A DNA stretch of 64,000 nucleotides from Cokeromyces recurvatus (lineage: Eukaryota > Mucoromycota > Mucoromycetes > Mucorales > Mucoraceae). Positions within the stretch are counted from its first letter, which is position 1. Every line of letters starts with the position of its first letter. The position numbers and the translations under genes are program-made. The notes beneath the pieces are model-generated. The model worked only from the letters and a program-made list of their open reading frames with translations, was not told the DNA's origin and made no database searches. Below are positions 61,205 through 64,000 of the stretch, in pieces. The stretch lies in contig NW_026251418.1 in the NCBI RefSeq assembly GCF_025118155.1, positions 1 to 64,000 on the forward strand, given 5' to 3'.

Positions 61205-62897
61205 ATGAATCTTGACAAGTCACTTTCAGCATTATCAATTGATAAAAAAGAAAATGAAGAAAATAACAGCAGTAATAAATCGACCATGTCTACTGCAAGC
61301 CCAAGAATGATGCCGCCACGACCTATGCCACCTAGATTACAAGGTCGCTCAGTATTACCACCCATGAGTCGACCTAGTGGATTACCACCCTTGTCAGGTC
61401 ATAGTAATAGTAGTATGAGTAGTATAAATAGCAATCATAGCAGTAGTAGTGGTAGTAGTAGCAGTGCTGGTGGACTACGGGGACCATTATCAGGTGGTTT
61501 GCGTGGTAGACAAGGTCCTCCTGGAAGAATGGGAAAACCAGGCTTGAATCTATCCCAATTGGGTCTTTCACCAAAGCCCGAACAAACACCTTTCGCCAAC
61601 TTTTCAAAATATGTGTAAAGAAAATATATATATATTTTTTTTAGGATTTTGTTATATAATTCTGATCCTCATACTTTACCCACCCACACATATATATAGC
61701 GATCCTTCTGGTAAATTAAACTTTGCAGGAAAAGCTATTATTCATGCCGATGGTGTTGATTTTAGTAATGGTAGTAGTTTTGCTATCAAAATGGACGATC
61801 TTATTTTACAAGAAGAACTTGGTAAAGGACAATATGGCACTGTACAAAAAGTAAAGCATCGTGTGACGAATGTTACAATGGCAATGAAGGTAAATTTACA
61901 CTATGCATATTAATTTATCTTTTTATCATTATTATTATTATTTCAATCTTCATGCTAAGCTTGATATATGAATAGGAAATTCGTTTAGAATTAGATGAGA
62001 CAAAGTTACATCAGATTCTAATGGAATTAGACATTTTACATAAAAGTTCTGGAGAATTTATCGTTGAATTTTATGGTGCATTCTTTATTGAATCATGTGT
62101 ATATTATTGTATGGAATATATGGATGCAGGATCTCTTGATAAATTATATGGTAAAGGTGTACCCGAAGATGTTTTGGCAAAAATTGCCACTTCAGTAAGT
62201 ATATATTGATGTGTGTTGTACATGTATGCATTCATTTATGCATCTAATAGATGGTTAAAGGCTTAAAATTCCTTAAAGATGAGCTATCAATTATTCATAG
62301 AGGTATTCAAGATTTAGAAAGCATTTGTAACACTTTTTTTTTTTATTTTTGCTCATGAATGTGAATAGATGTAAAACCTACAAATGTGCTTGCAAATTTA
62401 AAAGGACAAGTGAAGCTATGTGATTTTGGTGTATCAGGTCAATTAGAAAAATCATTAGCCAAAACAAATATTGGCTGCCAAAGCTATATGGCTGTAAGTT
62501 GTCTATTAGGGAGAGCTAAATATTTATATATAAAGGAACTCATGATAATTTTTATTAGCCTGAACGTATCAAGACAGCTAATACTTACTCAGTTTCATCT
62601 GATGTTTGGTCATTAGGTATTTCACTTGTTGAAATGGCAATTGGGCATTATCCTTATAAATATGATAATATGTTTGCGCAATTAAAGGCTATTATTGATG
62701 ATGAGCCACCTTCATTACCAGCTGATCATTTCTCACCTGAGGCGCGTGACTTTGTTGCCTCTTGTCTTCGAAAAGATCCAGTGAAAAGACCTACTTATGC
62801 TGATTTATTAGAACACCCATTTATTAAAAAATATGAGGATATTAATGTTGATATGGCAAAATGGGCAACTGAAGCATATGAATCAAGAAAGCAATAA
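61205..62897 (+). CDS. MAP kinase kinase, Pbs2/Wis1 type
   Basis: Exons 61205-61614, 61700-61889, 61976-62194, 62251-62302, 62369-62493 and 62559-62897 give 444 aa. The first ~137 residues are Ser/Pro/Arg/Gly-rich and disordered and include the proline clusters MPPRPMPPR and LPPMSRPSGLPP that could bind SH3 domains. Kinase motifs: glycine loop LGKGQYGTV, lysine in MAMK, HRDVKPTNV across an intron, DFGVSGQL, activation loop LAKTNIGCQSYMAPERI, and SDVWSLGISLVEMAIG. The activation-loop text matches the Pbs2/Wis1 stress MAPKK group rather than mating or cell-wall MAPKKs. It would phosphorylate a Hog1-like MAPK in osmotic and oxidative stress. It is shorter at the N-terminus than yeast Pbs2. Confidence 0.92.
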
Positions 62898-62902
62898 AAG
62901 AG

Positions 62903-62937
<35 letters not shown>

Positions 62938-63262
62938 TAATTACTTATATACAAATACATTTATGTGCTTAAAAACATAGCCAACAATAATCTAGCTTTT
63001 CATTGAATAAAATTAAAAAATAAAGTAAAATGTGTATTTGTATATGTACATACGTGTATGTGTATGTATATGTGTATGTATATGTATATGCATATATGTA
63101 TATGTGTATTCCCCTCCCCCAATGAATTAGGCTTCTTTAACCCGAGCTTACATATTTTTTTTAAATAAATAAATGAATAAATTTTCAAACTCCCGAGAGA
63201 AACCTCAGTGCAGTAATTTATTTCTTGTTTACATCTCGAAATAATTATTATACATTGCACAC
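62898..63262. other. Spacer between MAPKK and Rab6-like genes
   Basis: Contains a ~31-bp A tract (about 62903-62933) right after the MAPKK stop and TATG/TATA microsatellite DNA at 63040-63105. It also carries the promoter of the next gene. No gene is seen. Confidence 0.5.

Positions 63263-64000
<738 letters not shown>

Overview
The window is AT-rich fungal nuclear DNA. Genes carry many short GT..AG introns, long poly-T/poly-A tracts fill introns and spacers, and the gene set is typically fungal (Pbs2-type MAPKK, Hal4-type kinase, Bre1, glutamine-dependent NAD synthetase). AT-rich intergenic DNA, Tnp2-type and Fanzor-type transposon proteins and kinase-like repertoire point to an early-diverging fungus, most likely Mucoromycota/Mucorales. 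That placement is inference from style and protein resemblance, not from a search.

Layout. 1-1526 (minus): 5' part of a Tnp2/CACTA-like transposon protein running off the left edge. 2654-2725: tRNA-Met(CAT), preceded by two abutting perfect palindromes. 3749-8659 (plus): an unknown small protein, the Golgi SNARE Gos1/GOSR1, and a TBC Rab-GAP of the Gyp5/EVI5 kind. 9151-12415 (minus): a Hal4/Sat4-like kinase and an RRM/SR-type splicing factor. 13350-20186 (plus): a sorbitol/xylitol dehydrogenase, NAD+ synthetase (QNS1) and a ubiquitin-like/BAG co-chaperone. 20297-24086 (minus): ribosomal proteins uL5 (RPL11) and eS8 (RPS8) and a secretory-pathway cyclophilin. 25516-28842 (plus): a very large disordered repeat protein. 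29096-32179 (minus): a WD40 protein with a Myb/SANT-like segment.

33.2-38.5 kb is the most interesting part. Two decayed Fanzor-like genes (eukaryotic TnpB relatives with RuvC and zinc-ribbon motifs) are nested. A 3.25-kb element with ~425-bp terminal inverted repeats and a TA at each border carries one copy on the plus strand. It sits inside an older, divergent copy on the minus strand. A third, truncated end of the same TIR family lies at 44766-44849. From 38.5 to 48.7 kb I find almost no genes.

48723-64000 is again gene-dense: a kinase-like protein lacking the catalytic Asp, a short Ded1-like DEAD-box helicase, D-aminoacyl-tRNA deacylase (minus), Bre1 H2B ubiquitin ligase with a 51-Gln tract, a small ORF, an unknown coiled-coil protein, a Pbs2/Wis1-type MAPKK, and the first part of a Rab6/Ypt6 GTPase cut by the right edge. 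Three vesicle-traffic genes (Gos1, Gyp5-like GAP, Rab6-like) and several stress-signalling genes share the window, but I see no physical operon-like organisation. Exon borders were read by eye from GT/AG sites and reading-frame continuity.
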